Assembly (NCBI GenBank): GCA_002633005.1
Contig: NMRA01000752.1
Coordinates: 58,689-122,688 of the forward strand
DNA: 64,000 bases
DNA from: Phoronis australis
Taxonomy: Eukaryota; Phoronida; Phoronidae
Direction: 5' to 3'
This document shows, one piece after another, positions 10,440-21,970 of the stretch. A program made the translations under genes and the position numbers. The notes under the pieces were generated by a model. It did not search any database. It saw only the letters and a program-made list of their open reading frames with translations, and was not told the DNA's origin. The stretch's first letter is position 1; every line of letters begins with the position of its first letter.

Positions 10440-13400
10440 TTCCTTGTTCGTTCTTTGCCTACATGTATAAAGCGTTGATCTGGCTCGCACTACCTTTGCG
10501 TTTTCATTTTGCTATGCCCTGAGTAGCCTGCCTGATTGTCCGAATTTTCGATTACATTTTGTATACTACTGAAATCAGCCAGTACTCCGTCATGCACAAA
10601 GCAATCTTGGCCACTTGCTTCAACATTTATTGTCAGAAAACTTCAGGGAAAATGGGAACGCGGTGTATCAAGGATTTTTGACGCTTAGGCTGTGATATCA
10701 TTGGTAGGCATGAAAAACAGTCACGGCAGTTTTACATGTATTTCAAAGCGCGCTCCAATTCATGGAAAGTGACTCCGCTATTAGATTCGTACTATTTAGA
10801 TTCATGTAGTGTTTGGGGCGTGGATTTCAACGTTGTCTCTTCACAGAAACGCGGGGAAAATATAATTTCACATCCACAACCGAAGTAGTCCTATCCTTTG
10901 TGAAATTGAGGTTGTGGAATATTCATCTGTCCCTCATGTGTTCAGTTTTTTGCGGCTACTCACCATGTCAATTACGGTAAATGAAAACGGTTGCAATTCG
11001 CACACAATTTCAAGACCAATGGGAATTTCTAAATACATCATTCATAAATTATGAAAAAATATCTATGGACAGATAATTCGTTTCAATGAAAACAACACCA
11101 TAAGTGAAAATTTAATGCTTAGAACGTTTTGGCTAATGAATGGGCGTTGGTATACAAGTAAAGTACAACATACCTAAACTACACGGTTAAAGGGCCCTTA
11201 GACATTTTGATACCTTTACATACTGTAGACCGGGCGCGCGCCACTCAGATACAAGCAGCTCGCGTTGTCAATATGACGCCACATTGGAGAGTGCTACACA
11301 GGACAAAAAAGGCGGAAAACACTGGGTGCCCTACGGCATTAGTCAGAAAATTGGCGGGCTCGCAGTGTTATGGTTGCAACCATAGAGTTAAGATTTTTGG
11401 TCCTCCCATTGAGTTATGTGTTTTTTGGTTCGGCCATGGAGTTTATTGGAGCTGCAACTAGGTTTTTATGTTCCGCCACCATAATTTAAGCGAAGCGACT
11501 ATATGCGTTATTTCCACATCAGTCTTGGTGATTGAAACCATAAAAGATCAATTAAAAAGATAATTAATGACCAGCATATGCTTATTATCCAATGATGATG
11601 CTGTTTTCTAATTATATTTAAGTAAATATTTAGTATTCTTGACAATCATACGTGTACTGAAAAATAACATCCCCGAACTTACTCTCCAGCCGGGGCATCG
11701 AAATCAGTACATCTAAGAGAATAGTGTATTCTCTACTGAAATATATACTGCATTAAAAACTCATTTCTTACTACGTATTCCAAAATCAGATATTTTCTTG
11801 TTTTGTCAAAACAAACAAATCTCTGCAAAATATGTACTTATGTCGAAGTTGATATTGGAAATTTTGTATATTTGCACTGCTGGCTAACGAGCTCTCTGAT
11901 TTTTGACGAAACTTGTGCAAAAAGTAATGTGCATAATAACCAAAATATCAAACCAGTACGATTGAATTGCACATCCAACCTTTACCCAAAATACAGAATT
12001 TACCACTCGAAACCGAATGGAAATATACCCAACCTAGCCGATGTAGCCGCATTAATTAGGACTCCGTAAAAATTGACCCCGGTTAGTTTTTTCACAGGGT
12101 ATAAATTTAATGTGAAGAATATTCAGCCCATGAAAAAATGACCCCACGTCCGTGAAAACTTGTCCCGTCATTATTCAACGATTCCCCGCAACAGGGGGTT
12201 GGGATAAGCAAACAGCGTGCGTGAGAGAAGAATTAATTTTAAATTTCTCGGCCTGAGGGTCGCGCAGTAGGCCTACGCATATCAGATTGAGAGCGGGGGT
12301 GGATAGAGACAGTCCGAAATAATGTTTGCCGGAGCGGGGCTGATCTCTTTGTGAGCACACGGTGTGGGGATACTACAAAACGCCAACAAGTGTCTGGTGC
12401 TTGATCGGAGGGACTTCAGATCCGTCAGAGAGGAATATCGAGCGTGCGAGAAAAAATAATTTTTTGTTGCCAATTCCGAGCGATGCACAGGAAAGGAATT
12501 GAGTCTGTTTTCTTTGTTTTCTACGTTACGAGGTTCTCCCGTTGAGTCTAACTTGTTAAGCTGTATATCACAACAACTTGGGCGGATAACCGCTGTAGAC
12601 AATATCTTATAATGGCAACTGATTAAGTCCATTCTGGCAATTAGGATTAGAGGATCTCGGTCAGCTCTCTTTTGTACGATAGTTGCTCCAATCTTCGATA
12701 ACATCGTATCTTATATCCTCACTGTGCTGTGCTGTTAAAAATAAGTTAAGTTATAAAATGTTTGAACATAAGCCAATGACATTTCTGAATTGCCAATCAA
12801 ATACTGGTCTAGCTTATAGTTTTTGAATCACCAAAATCGCCCAACTACTATCGAAGTTAAAACAATCTACAGTGTATTCTATCCGAACGTATCAACATAC
12901 TTGGTTTGACTGTGTTCACATGTGATCGGTTATAAGCCTGGTAGATATTTTATCTCCATGTTGTTGTACCAGACAAAAAGACTATGCTCGGCAGTTAACA
13001 AAGGAGCTAAATATTATCACACGCTCAAAACCGCTGTACTGAACGGGAGAACGCCCTAATGAACTTTAAAAACTGTCATATATTGATATGACCCAAACAA
13101 AATCATTTTTCATAGTAGTTCACATAAAATTTGTACTCCATTAAAAGCGATCCGGGTCATATATTAATTCTACAAAGTTACCCGGGGTCATTGTTCAACA
13201 CTCTGTGAAAAGGCTTACTGGGGCACAACGAAGGTACGTCCCGAATGAGCGGCACTTCTCCTGTTTTTGCATCGCGTGACACGAATTAAATGATAAAATT
13301 GCGCGATCTCAGTGGTTTCTCTTGAAAAGAACGAAAAATAAAACGCTCACAGTGGATTGACAGGCGTGCAGCCGCTCAGGCCACTCAAAAATCTGCCACT

Positions 13401-13590
13401 GGTTGCGATCCTCCAATAGTTTGATATTTTCCCTATCGACTAATTAAATCTTAAAAAACGCCTGTAAGAGCTACATCACATGTTTCTGTATGTTTCTGGA
13501 AAAAATCTTTTTCATCGGCCTCTTTATTTGTTATATATCGCCCTTGGAAAAGGACAATTTGCCCCGTTTGTTTACGCGGCAATTAGCCGT
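10440..13590. other. Intergenic DNA without recognised gene
   Basis: Only short open frames without family resemblance. At 12070-12160 and 13160-13215 there are loosely matching inverted words (TGACCCCGG and TTTTCACAG), possibly the ends of an old 1.1-kb element. The match is too weak to call. Confidence 0.45.
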
Positions 13591-14128
13591 GTCACGTGAC
13601 TAGTAGCAATCCCCAATATGGCGTCAAGTTGTCAGGGGCAGGAGTGCGTGCGCCCGGTGTATGTGATGTGTATGGGACTGCCACACACGGTGTCGGACGC
13701 AAAATCACGACTCACGTACCTCCAAACACCGTTCCTTGTCTCTCATACACGGGATCGGACTCGCAAACTACGACCCATTCACCCAAAATACACGGTCACA
13801 TACTCACATTAACGTAGAAACACGATACATGTACACGGACTGCCAAACATGTTTTGCTTCGTGAATGGTGTTTGCAGGTACGTGACTCGTGTTTTTTCGT
13901 CCGACACCGTGTTCAACTGTCCGTTAACAGTGTGGTTTAGGTACATGTACATTAGCATACTGTAGCTTTACACACTGGACATTAGTTTGTTAGAGATGGT
14001 TGCTCTACATGTACATCGTTTTGACTGCGTCTCGTTTGCAGTTACATTATGGCAGTGGTTATATCTAAGGGTGGAAGGATGTTGTGCACTTGACAAGTGT
14101 GGTTTACAGTAAGGTACTAGTCACGTGA
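13591..14128. mobile_element. Fold-back element with outer and inner inverted repeats
   Basis: Outer ends GTCACGTGACTAGTA (13591-13605) and TACTAGTCACGTGA (14115-14128) are inverted copies. Inside, about 52 bp at 13680-13731 match 13867-13920 in inverted orientation (shared words ACACGGTGTCGGACG and GTCACGTACCT). The middle has ACATGTACACGGACTGCC. The layout could fold into a long hairpin. It has no coding capacity, and two overlapping open frames at 13596-13817 are by-products. Confidence 0.65.
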
Positions 14129-14130
14129 AA

Positions 14131-16747
14131 GCCACGCGCGCTTATCACGTGCACATTCCTTCTTGTAGTGGTTGTCTTAGTAAATAGGCGTGTTTTAGTT
14201 GACTTGCATTTAGTTGTTATTTTAATAAGTTGAAACTTGTTTTACTAACTCAACAGGTGTATACAGTAGTTTTTAAACAAACCGAACAACGTTGACATTA
14301 GACGACGTTTCGGTGCGCGCAACCGCCATTATGTATCCATATTTTCAACTAGAATCTGCTTCAAATCTGGCTAAATTTCGACAAAGTCTCGACAGGTTTT
14401 GCTTCATTCCCGTTGTCGAAATCGCGACAAAGTACAGTGCAAGTCCATTGCATAAGTAAAAAATTAGAGGCAATGTTTTATGACGTCACATTAAACACTG
14501 ACAAAGGTTTCACAAAAACGCGACTTTATTGCACTAACCTGCCAAACATGTTGGCAAGATGTTTATCCGTCAGAGCGCTGGGGAATTCTGTTTAGTTTAT
14601 TATGAAAACTACCGTATTTGTGGAGCTTTGTGTAGAAACAAGACTGAACTTTTTGGTTGACGTAACCTTTTGTATGTGTATATGCATTCGTTACATATTT
14701 GATGTTGTAACAACATCCATGCACGCACAAAAACAATAACAAAGCAAATATTTAGCTTTCCTTTAAATTCCCTTTATAATTTCCAAAGCCGCCAGGGAAC
14801 CAGCCCCTGGTTTACTACGCGCGGCAAACAATAACAAGTAATACTTTGAAAGCCTACATCTGACCAAAATGAGTTGTTGATACTCCTCACAGTCAGCATA
14901 GGTCATTTTCTGTGACCGAGCAGTGATCCACAACTCTCAATAAGTATCATATTTTCCATACCGTGTAGAACCGTGATGGATGCAGTTAAATGACGATCAA
15001 CGATAAATTAAACTGTGTCGAACCCCCTTAAATCCGTGCTCATTGACAACAGGGAAAATGACCAATCTTATAATAGCAAGTTTCTTGCATCAGAACTTGT
15101 TTTTGACAAAAAACAAGGTATAAGTCTTTTGACGAAATAGCTATATTTTCATTCACCTAAGGGTCAAACACCCTGGTCAAGATGTCACATTTCCAAATAA
15201 AGATAATACATCTATGTACATAATCTGCCATCTGACGATAGCTTGACTGGTCGTGTTTTAAAGTCGACTCAAAGAGACGTAAATGTACACATGAAACTAC
15301 ATGGACATTCCGAAATTTTACAAGCCATGAAAAGAATCATACGTTAACACCCTAACCGGTCGAGATTGGGCAAATCGACCGGTTTGCGCACCTTGGAATC
15401 TGCCGGCTTAGATCAAAGACGTCATGTTGTTTTGGTTAATTTAATCGCCTCAATGTGGCGCTGTTATCGTTCTCTAGATGATGAGACCCATCGTAAACAC
15501 ATTGGGGACGACAATAGTGTTTTTAATTTTTTTGTTTTGACAGTGTGTAAATAACATATTTGAATAATTCGTGAAAAGCTCACGTGCATAGGAATTTGAA
15601 GTTTGAAAATTGGACAAGGAATGTTGCAAAAATATGTTTCTCGTTAATTTGGCTGGGTGTGCAACATAATTGGGCCAACTGACAAACTACCAGGCAGCAG
15701 TTGGATTTTGAGGTAAGACAATTGTCATCGTACAAGTCTTGGCATGCAGACCTTATAAATAAGTGCTCAACACTCTGGCATCAAATTTAATGTCATAGAA
15801 TCACTGTAATCAACGATACAACATCGAGATTTTATTAGATTCCATGTCACTTTAAGACTCTCTTCATGAAACAAATCCTTGATCACAGCTTGCAGTACTA
15901 GCACAATTTACCCATACGAATAGCTGCGCGTTCAATCCGTTACTTATGGAATTCCAAGACTCAGTTGCTAACGCGTTCGGCTTGTACTCTTTAGCGCGTT
16001 AGGCGAACGATCCCTGGCCGTATAAACATGCACATTTACAAGATGACGTCACGAAGTCCGAAAGCGAGTTGATTAAAAAGACTCGTGCATTAATATTAAA
16101 TATGGCGTAAACTTGATTCAGATTCTGCCAGACGCAGTGCAATTCGCTTCTGTTACTGTCTAGCTGGTGCATTATTATGGGATATGATTTAACATAATGA
16201 GAAATGGTCCCACAGAACAACAGAACTTACATGTTAGTGATGTGCTGGGACGAATGTTTCACTTCAGATATCCCCAGAGAACTACATGTAAGATTGCTTT
16301 CTCTCTGAATGGCATGAATTCTCTTTTATGAACCAATCGTGAAAACCTGATGCATCGCAAAATAACTAGCAAGAAGAAACTACAACTCAGAATTCATTGC
16401 TACTACGTCAGTTTGAAGTTCACAAAGACTGATTTTAGCGGGTTAATGGAAATTGAATTTAGTGACTAGTTTGGATCAACGCACCTGGAAAACTTGTTGA
16501 AAACAAAGAATTATATCATTTAGAACGTCAAAATTTAAAGGTTTTGAGCCGTGGCAATAAATATTGCCATAATTCTGACAAGACACACGTTATACACATT
16601 TAGTACAAAGGGATAACGCGTTAATTCATGCACATGCAGCCCTAGATTAACGCACCAACCTAAAACCTGTCACAAGTGAACAACTCACAGGCCCGGAGTT
16701 TCATAGATGCCTCTATCACCAGTAAGCCAACCATTTCGCCCCTTAAA
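14131..16747. other. Intergenic DNA without recognised gene
   Basis: No exon, tandem array or inverted-end element could be supported. Short open frames such as the one at 15366-15554 resemble nothing I know. Confidence 0.5.
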
Positions 16748-16751
16748 TTAA

Positions 16752-18701
16752 AGGAGAATGCCACCCAGAAACAACCTAGTTTGTATTTATTTAGATCGAG
16801 TAGTTCCACTCTGTAACAGCAAGTACAGCTCTTTTACCTGACACCTGGCGGCAAACGGAGGTGTTGAAATTAAGCAATGACGTTAGAAGTTCAAATGCAG
16901 TCTGTTCAAAAGTTCACAACACGCTTACTGGTGTCAGCTTATCGCTTGAATTCCTCGTTTTACATAAAAAAATCATAAACTTCGATGTAAAATCCTTAAA
17001 AATACACCGAGTTATTGATCAAACGTGTTATTTTATTTCGCTGTTACGGATTTTTAAGTATTTGAACATATCGTAGCCAACTCGGTAGGTCGATCGCGGG
17101 AGTTTGGGAACTGTTCGGTGATAAGCTCAAATTATTCGTCCGTGAGATACAGACCAGAGAAAATAGCTGTGTGTTGTAATTTTAGACGCGATTTTTTCAG
17201 TTCTAAACACACAAAACGCTTGCTATCCTGGCCAGTGGCTCGGAACCCGATCAGGATCATAGCGACCGGACTGAAGACATCACGAACATAAACCAGCCAA
17301 AGTTGGAAACTAAACTAGACTATACTAGTAAGCCAAAAAGAAAAGAAAATGTGCATGCCACTATTTTGGTGAATTAACCGCGAAACTGCAAATTTACTTA
17401 CTAGCTCATCGAGGGTCGCGAAGTCAGCTTACCCTTTCACAGAACCGTCAGGGCAAAAATTGTACAGTAACAATGATTCGAATAATGTTGATGAATATCT
17501 AAATAAAAATTCCAATAATATCTGACCAGAGGATATAAAATCGAATAATTTTGTTTCACAACAGCTTTCTGTCAGCAAACACTGAATTAGCAAGGGCTCA
17601 CACGGCCTCGGTTCACGATGAATTAGTTTATTGCATGTAAAGCCGGGTAAATCAGTGATTAATTCAGTGGTGGATTCTCAAAACATTTGCACTCACTCTA
17701 AGGCATTACAAATTGTATCTATTGAGAAAGACTTTGTTTCAGTTTTATTTAAGCACTAGTTAGGCTGAGAATAATTCATTTTGAACTGCAGAACGCACAT
17801 TAAACGTCAGCTCACTATCCCGACTTAGACGAGTGCTCATCCGACGAAGACTTCGCAGGTCGTTCGTTAAGTTTCACAGGCTATCACTTTGGGCCGGAAT
17901 ACACTGATCAAGAAATAATAGAGAGGCTCCGTGAACGTGCACAGACAATGGAAAATGTGGATAATTCCGAAAACCGTTTGGATGACTTGCCATGGTGTCA
18001 GTGAGCTAACTGAACGATAACGGAAACGTGGATTGACGCTTGCGTTTGCTGCTACGAAATTCCTCAAGTGAAACGCCTTCTTGGAGATGAGCAGATGTGT
18101 CTTACGGACCATCCTGATTTTGCACTGCATGTAAACAGAAGTGTGCTTATGACGTTTTTTAGGGCTGAGAAAAAGACCTTGCGAAAACATCCTGCACCCA
18201 GAGGACCAAACAGAAGCCTCACGAACGAGTCAGTTATCAAACAGGTTATATAAATTGTTATGTTCTCACGCCTTGGATTAATTGTAATTGTTTATGTTTT
18301 CATAGCCAACTATAATTCTCCAAAATCAAAAACCGATCAACAACCGATGCGACGAAATGCAGGTCACTGACAGACACAGAGAAATTTCACGGCCTCATAC
18401 TTGGTATTAACGGTGTACTTTTCATTCTTCACTACCGTAAGCCACTTACAAAGCATTGTGGGCTCTCGAGGAAATGGAGAAAGCGATATACCCACTTTCC
18501 GCAAAAGCGAGAACGATACACCACACCATAGCGGCGCTCACTCTGCAGAAGAACCACTGACGTCGCTCCGTCCTTTTTCACCTTCCTCAAGCGTTAACGC
18601 GAAACCTCTCGGCGAGGTAAGATCGACCGCATGCGTTGTGACGCTGATATAGACCGATTAAGACGGTAAAAAAGACTAATTAAATCGGGTGGCATTATCC
18701 T
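16752..18701 (+). mobile_element. TTAA-flanked transposon carrying a P2X7 ballast-like gene, copy A
   Basis: The element begins AGGAGAATGCCACCC and ends GGGTGGCATTATCCT, 15-bp inverted ends with one mismatch. TTAA lies directly outside at 16748-16751 and 18702-18705, the target duplication of piggyBac and Kolobok type transposons. Its sequence is found inverted at 33641-35470, which confirms both borders. The only recognisable protein is the cysteine domain at 17831-18253; no transposase is visible, so it is probably non-autonomous. A further frame around 18373-18530 (FHGLIL, FILHY) is partly preserved in copy B. Confidence 0.85.
17831..18253 (+). pseudogene. P2X7 ballast-like zinc/cysteine domain with two TGA codons
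   Basis: One frame reads YHFGPEYTDQEIIERL, then RLDDLPWC, and after two TGA codons DACVCCYEIPQV, CLTDHPDF and NRSVLMTFF. This matches the order seen in invertebrate P2X7-like proteins: an acidic E/Y stretch, W-C-x-C-x-x-C, C-x-C-C-x-E, C-x-T-x-H-P, N-x-x-V-L. In that family the cysteines bind zinc in the P2X7 cytoplasmic ballast; here there is no channel part. The TGAs (18002-18004 and 18011-18013) stand exactly at the second and third Cys of WCxCxxC, with the frame open on both sides. Copy B lacks the motif because of a deletion. The 5' border is uncertain. Decay by two point changes is the plain reading; recoding is possible but unsupported. Confidence 0.6.
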
Positions 18702-18705
18702 TTAA

Positions 18706-20327
18706 GAGAATTATCGAACGGAATAGCCCCGCACTATAAGGATAATTGCAGTCCGATACATGTAGCTACAGCTGAACTGGGTCACCTGCCTCCAGTGAAC
18801 TATAGCCGAGCTGATTAGGGCCGTTCCGGATTAAACAACGACACTCACATTTACCAAAATATCTGCCAAGCACTTTTGTATGGTGTAATTGAAGGTCCGC
18901 ATGTTCCTTGCTGTTGTATTCTGTACAAATTTTCCGCAGTTGCGTTATTCTATTCGTCTTCCCATTGACAACGAAGTATTACAGCTGTGCTTTGGTCTCC
19001 GTCTCCGACGGGATAAGGTTGACAAATATTCAGACATCAATCAAAGACAACTAAATGTGGAGGAGTGGATAAAGTACTTTCGTCATTTTGTTCATTTTGT
19101 ACCGAGAAGAATCCACTTTGAAGATATCGTCAATTCTGGTAAATCGGTTGAAATCGAACATATTTCCACGGCCATAGCGTACTTCGTGGGTCTCTGACAT
19201 GACCTGTGCAAATAGGCCTGACATTCCAAACGAAGACAATGAAAACAACGCGTTTTCTTACCTCCGGGACAAAGAGAGTATCGCTGGACAGTTTTATGAA
19301 TGAACAAACGGCTAATTTCTAAGACCATGTTGATGAATACAATAAAGGGTGATTAGTTTTACCCGAATTACGGAGATAATTCACACTATAAGCATCTTGA
19401 CATCTTTATCATTCACTCTTTCTCTTCTGGCAGCATTATACTTCGCACATTGCCTTGCAGTGTACAACAATACAATAAACATTTTGAGTAAACACAAGGC
19501 TATAATGATCATCACCATTCTTGTGTTCCGCTTATCGTTTCGCGATGGCTTACACGCGTCCAATTCATGCCAAATCAAAATTATGATTATCGAACTCATC
19601 AATATAACGTACACGGGAATAGAGAAGGCTTTCTCCAACCTTTGCAATGAAGTCTTTTTACCCATGATGCAGCTGCTAATTCTTACGAAGTTTGTTGACT
19701 TGTGTTTATTAACTGAAAAGAATAAAAAAACGTGAGATGCATGTATGTTGAACATCAGAATACTAAACATTTGTTCAAACCGTCATAGAATCTAGCTGAG
19801 AGTTAAAAATGAGGAGCATGAAGCCACGCACTTGTCAATTCAAATAGGACGGCGTTAATGACTGTCAGTTTTTGTGTGTGATGGATCTGTTTTTATTTCT
19901 GGTTCTGATCCGGGTTAACCTCACCAGGAATAGCTCAGCAATTTTCGTAACTTCAATTTCTCTTTCGGATGTGAACGTTTCTGCACGTGTGCAAACCATA
20001 GATTAAATATTCCGAGATGCGTACGCGACACATAGCGCCAGCTGGTTACTTATGCAGTTGATAGGCGAGGACGGCTAATATCCCTTGCCTACCGCCTGGT
20101 AACCATAAACGAATGAGCATATAGGGGCCTACAAAATCATACCCTGTTTAACCTACAGTTGTTGACTAGAAAGCTTCCAATGTATTCTAGTATACGTGTA
20201 TAATTTGAATGTGCATTCTAGACTAGGCCTTAGACGGAAGTCAAGAAGAACGTGGAAGTTATTGGACAAAGGCAAGGACTCGTTAAAACATCCCTGAATC
20301 CGCCAACGAGAGATGTTAATTTGATGT
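18706..20327. other. Intergenic DNA; overlapping hydrophobic open frames, no gene called
   Basis: Open frames of about 100-130 codons occur on both strands (18889-19197 plus, 19349-19735 plus, 19381-19770 minus). The minus frame has two hydrophobic stretches and a basic loop that recall a GPCR fragment, but it lacks any diagnostic motif and ends abruptly. I do not call a gene. Confidence 0.4.
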
Positions 20328-20550
20328 TTATGGCCATGACCATGGGTATAAAGTGTCTACATATGTAATGCGCTATTCTAAATTATGGCCATGGATTTAG
20401 AATGTCTATACAGTATATGTAGCACGATATTCTATATTTATGGTCAGGACCATGGATATAGAGTGTATATATACTTAGTGCACTATTCTATGTTATGGTC
20501 ATGATCAAGCATTTAGAGTGTCTATATATATGTACCGAGCTATGACAATT
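20328..20550. repeat. Tandem repeat, about 56 bp, four diverged units
   Basis: The block TATGGTCATGACCATGG, TAGAGTGTCTATATATATG, GCRCTATTCTA recurs at steps of about 55-57 bp. TGGTCATGACCA and TGGCCATGACCATGG give local palindromes. The units have diverged by many substitutions. Confidence 0.75.
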
Positions 20551-21754
20551 AGTATAACCAAAAATAGAAAATAAAGCCTATACTTCGTCTAATAAGTGGG
20601 TGAAACGAACACTTTACAGAATATTTTTTCTATTTGGATTTGATATGTCTTACACCTTGAAGCTTATAATGCATCAAGGCCAGCCAATAAATGTATATTT
20701 TGTTTAATGAAATCTCTTTAAGAAATCATTAGTTTTAACAGAATTATTAAAGTTTGACTTGTGGAAATATTGCGTAGCGTTTTAAGATGCATGGTCATAT
20801 TGACGTCATTCAGCATTTAATTCCAAAATTCAATGCGCCAACTCCACGGATATTTGTCAAGTTTGATATCAGCACATGTAAGCCCCCTCTTGTTGCAACA
20901 ACTAACTATACATGGTTCTAATTGTTCAATTTACGTTTAGCAACTATATGAGACGAAACATGATGTAATTACAGAAATTCATCAGCAGCAATAGAATGGC
21001 TGCAGGACGGGATTGAAATAGAACCATCTGGTACAACACTTCGGGGCAGCAGGTGGCACCAGTGGATTATTAATTAAAATGCGCTTTCCTGACTTACTTG
21101 AATGATTCTATGTAATATTTCTGAAGCTAAAATGTTTAATGCCGATCATCACGAATTGTTGTATCGCCTCTCCCTACCCCCTCCTCCCCTCCGGAGAGGG
21201 TTCCGCACGAGACAAATCTCCCTCCATCCTAGCTACATGTACGCCCCTCAGGATGTACACAGAAGCCCGTGCCCAGACTGTTGCTTACTTCTGTATGCAT
21301 TATACATTGCTCCTTGCTAGTTCAAAGGCTTAGTTTTGCGCCTTATATTTACCGTCAATCTTAATGAACTTGTACGTAACAAAATAGACACTGTATACTG
21401 TTCGTCTTCTTCACTGTCTTAATCATATTTTCTATAAACTTAGAATAAGAAATGCTTGTGTAAAAATCTTGCACCTCCATTTTTGCTCATATGAATTATG
21501 ATATGAATGATCATTGTTCACATATATCGGTCTCATCATCGTTTACAGCATTATTCTTAGGATTGTTTTAGTCAGTGACAAGAATTTGTATAAATTACTA
21601 GGACTGATCAAAAAACTTAGATCTTGCATTACAAAAGTCGTTAATATTAATTCCTTTCAACATCTTATAACATGGCATACCGGTAGTAGAAATAACCGAA
21701 ATTAATCTGTTTTAAAGAATCGTTTATGACCAATTTTATCAATCACACTTGCTT
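20551..21754. other. AT-rich intergenic DNA, nothing recognised
   Basis: No exon or repeat family could be supported. The two overlapping open frames near 21102-21333 are driven by a C-rich patch and look spurious. Confidence 0.5.
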
Positions 21755-21970
21755 GTGTACACCTGTCTCGCACGCGCAGATATAGTGCCTGTGTACAATT
21801 TTGCACGCGCAGATCAGTAAAGCGCCTGTGTACGCCTGACGTGCATGCGCAGAGGTAGTGCCTGTGTACACCTGTGGTTCTCCGGACATAGTGCCTGTGT
21901 ACACCTGTCGTGCACGCGCAAGTATAGCGACTGTGTATTCCTGTCGTGTTCCCGCAGGTATAGCGTCCTT
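21755..21970. repeat. Tandem repeat, about 36 bp, six units
   Basis: The phrase TGTGTACACCTGTCGTGCA, CGCGCAGRTATAGTGCC repeats about six times with 33-37 bp spacing. A repeat-derived open frame crosses it on each strand; both are products of the array, not genes. Confidence 0.8.

Noticed and set aside
12070-13215. Possible 1.1-kb element with TGACCCCGG and TTTTCACAG at both ends
   Set aside because: Inverted matches are short and interrupted, and no target duplication is seen.
13596-13817. Two overlapping plus-strand open frames
   Set aside because: They lie inside the fold-back element and come from its GC-rich arms.
18002-18013. Selenoprotein reading of the two TGA codons as a settled claim
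   Set aside because: No SECIS hairpin was identified, and a zinc-binding cysteine cluster in a decayed transposon is more simply explained by mutation. Kept only as a question to check.
19349-19770. Overlapping 128- and 129-codon open frames on both strands with hydrophobic stretches; the minus one recalls a GPCR fragment
   Set aside because: No diagnostic motif, abrupt ends, and both strands are open, which suggests composition rather than coding.
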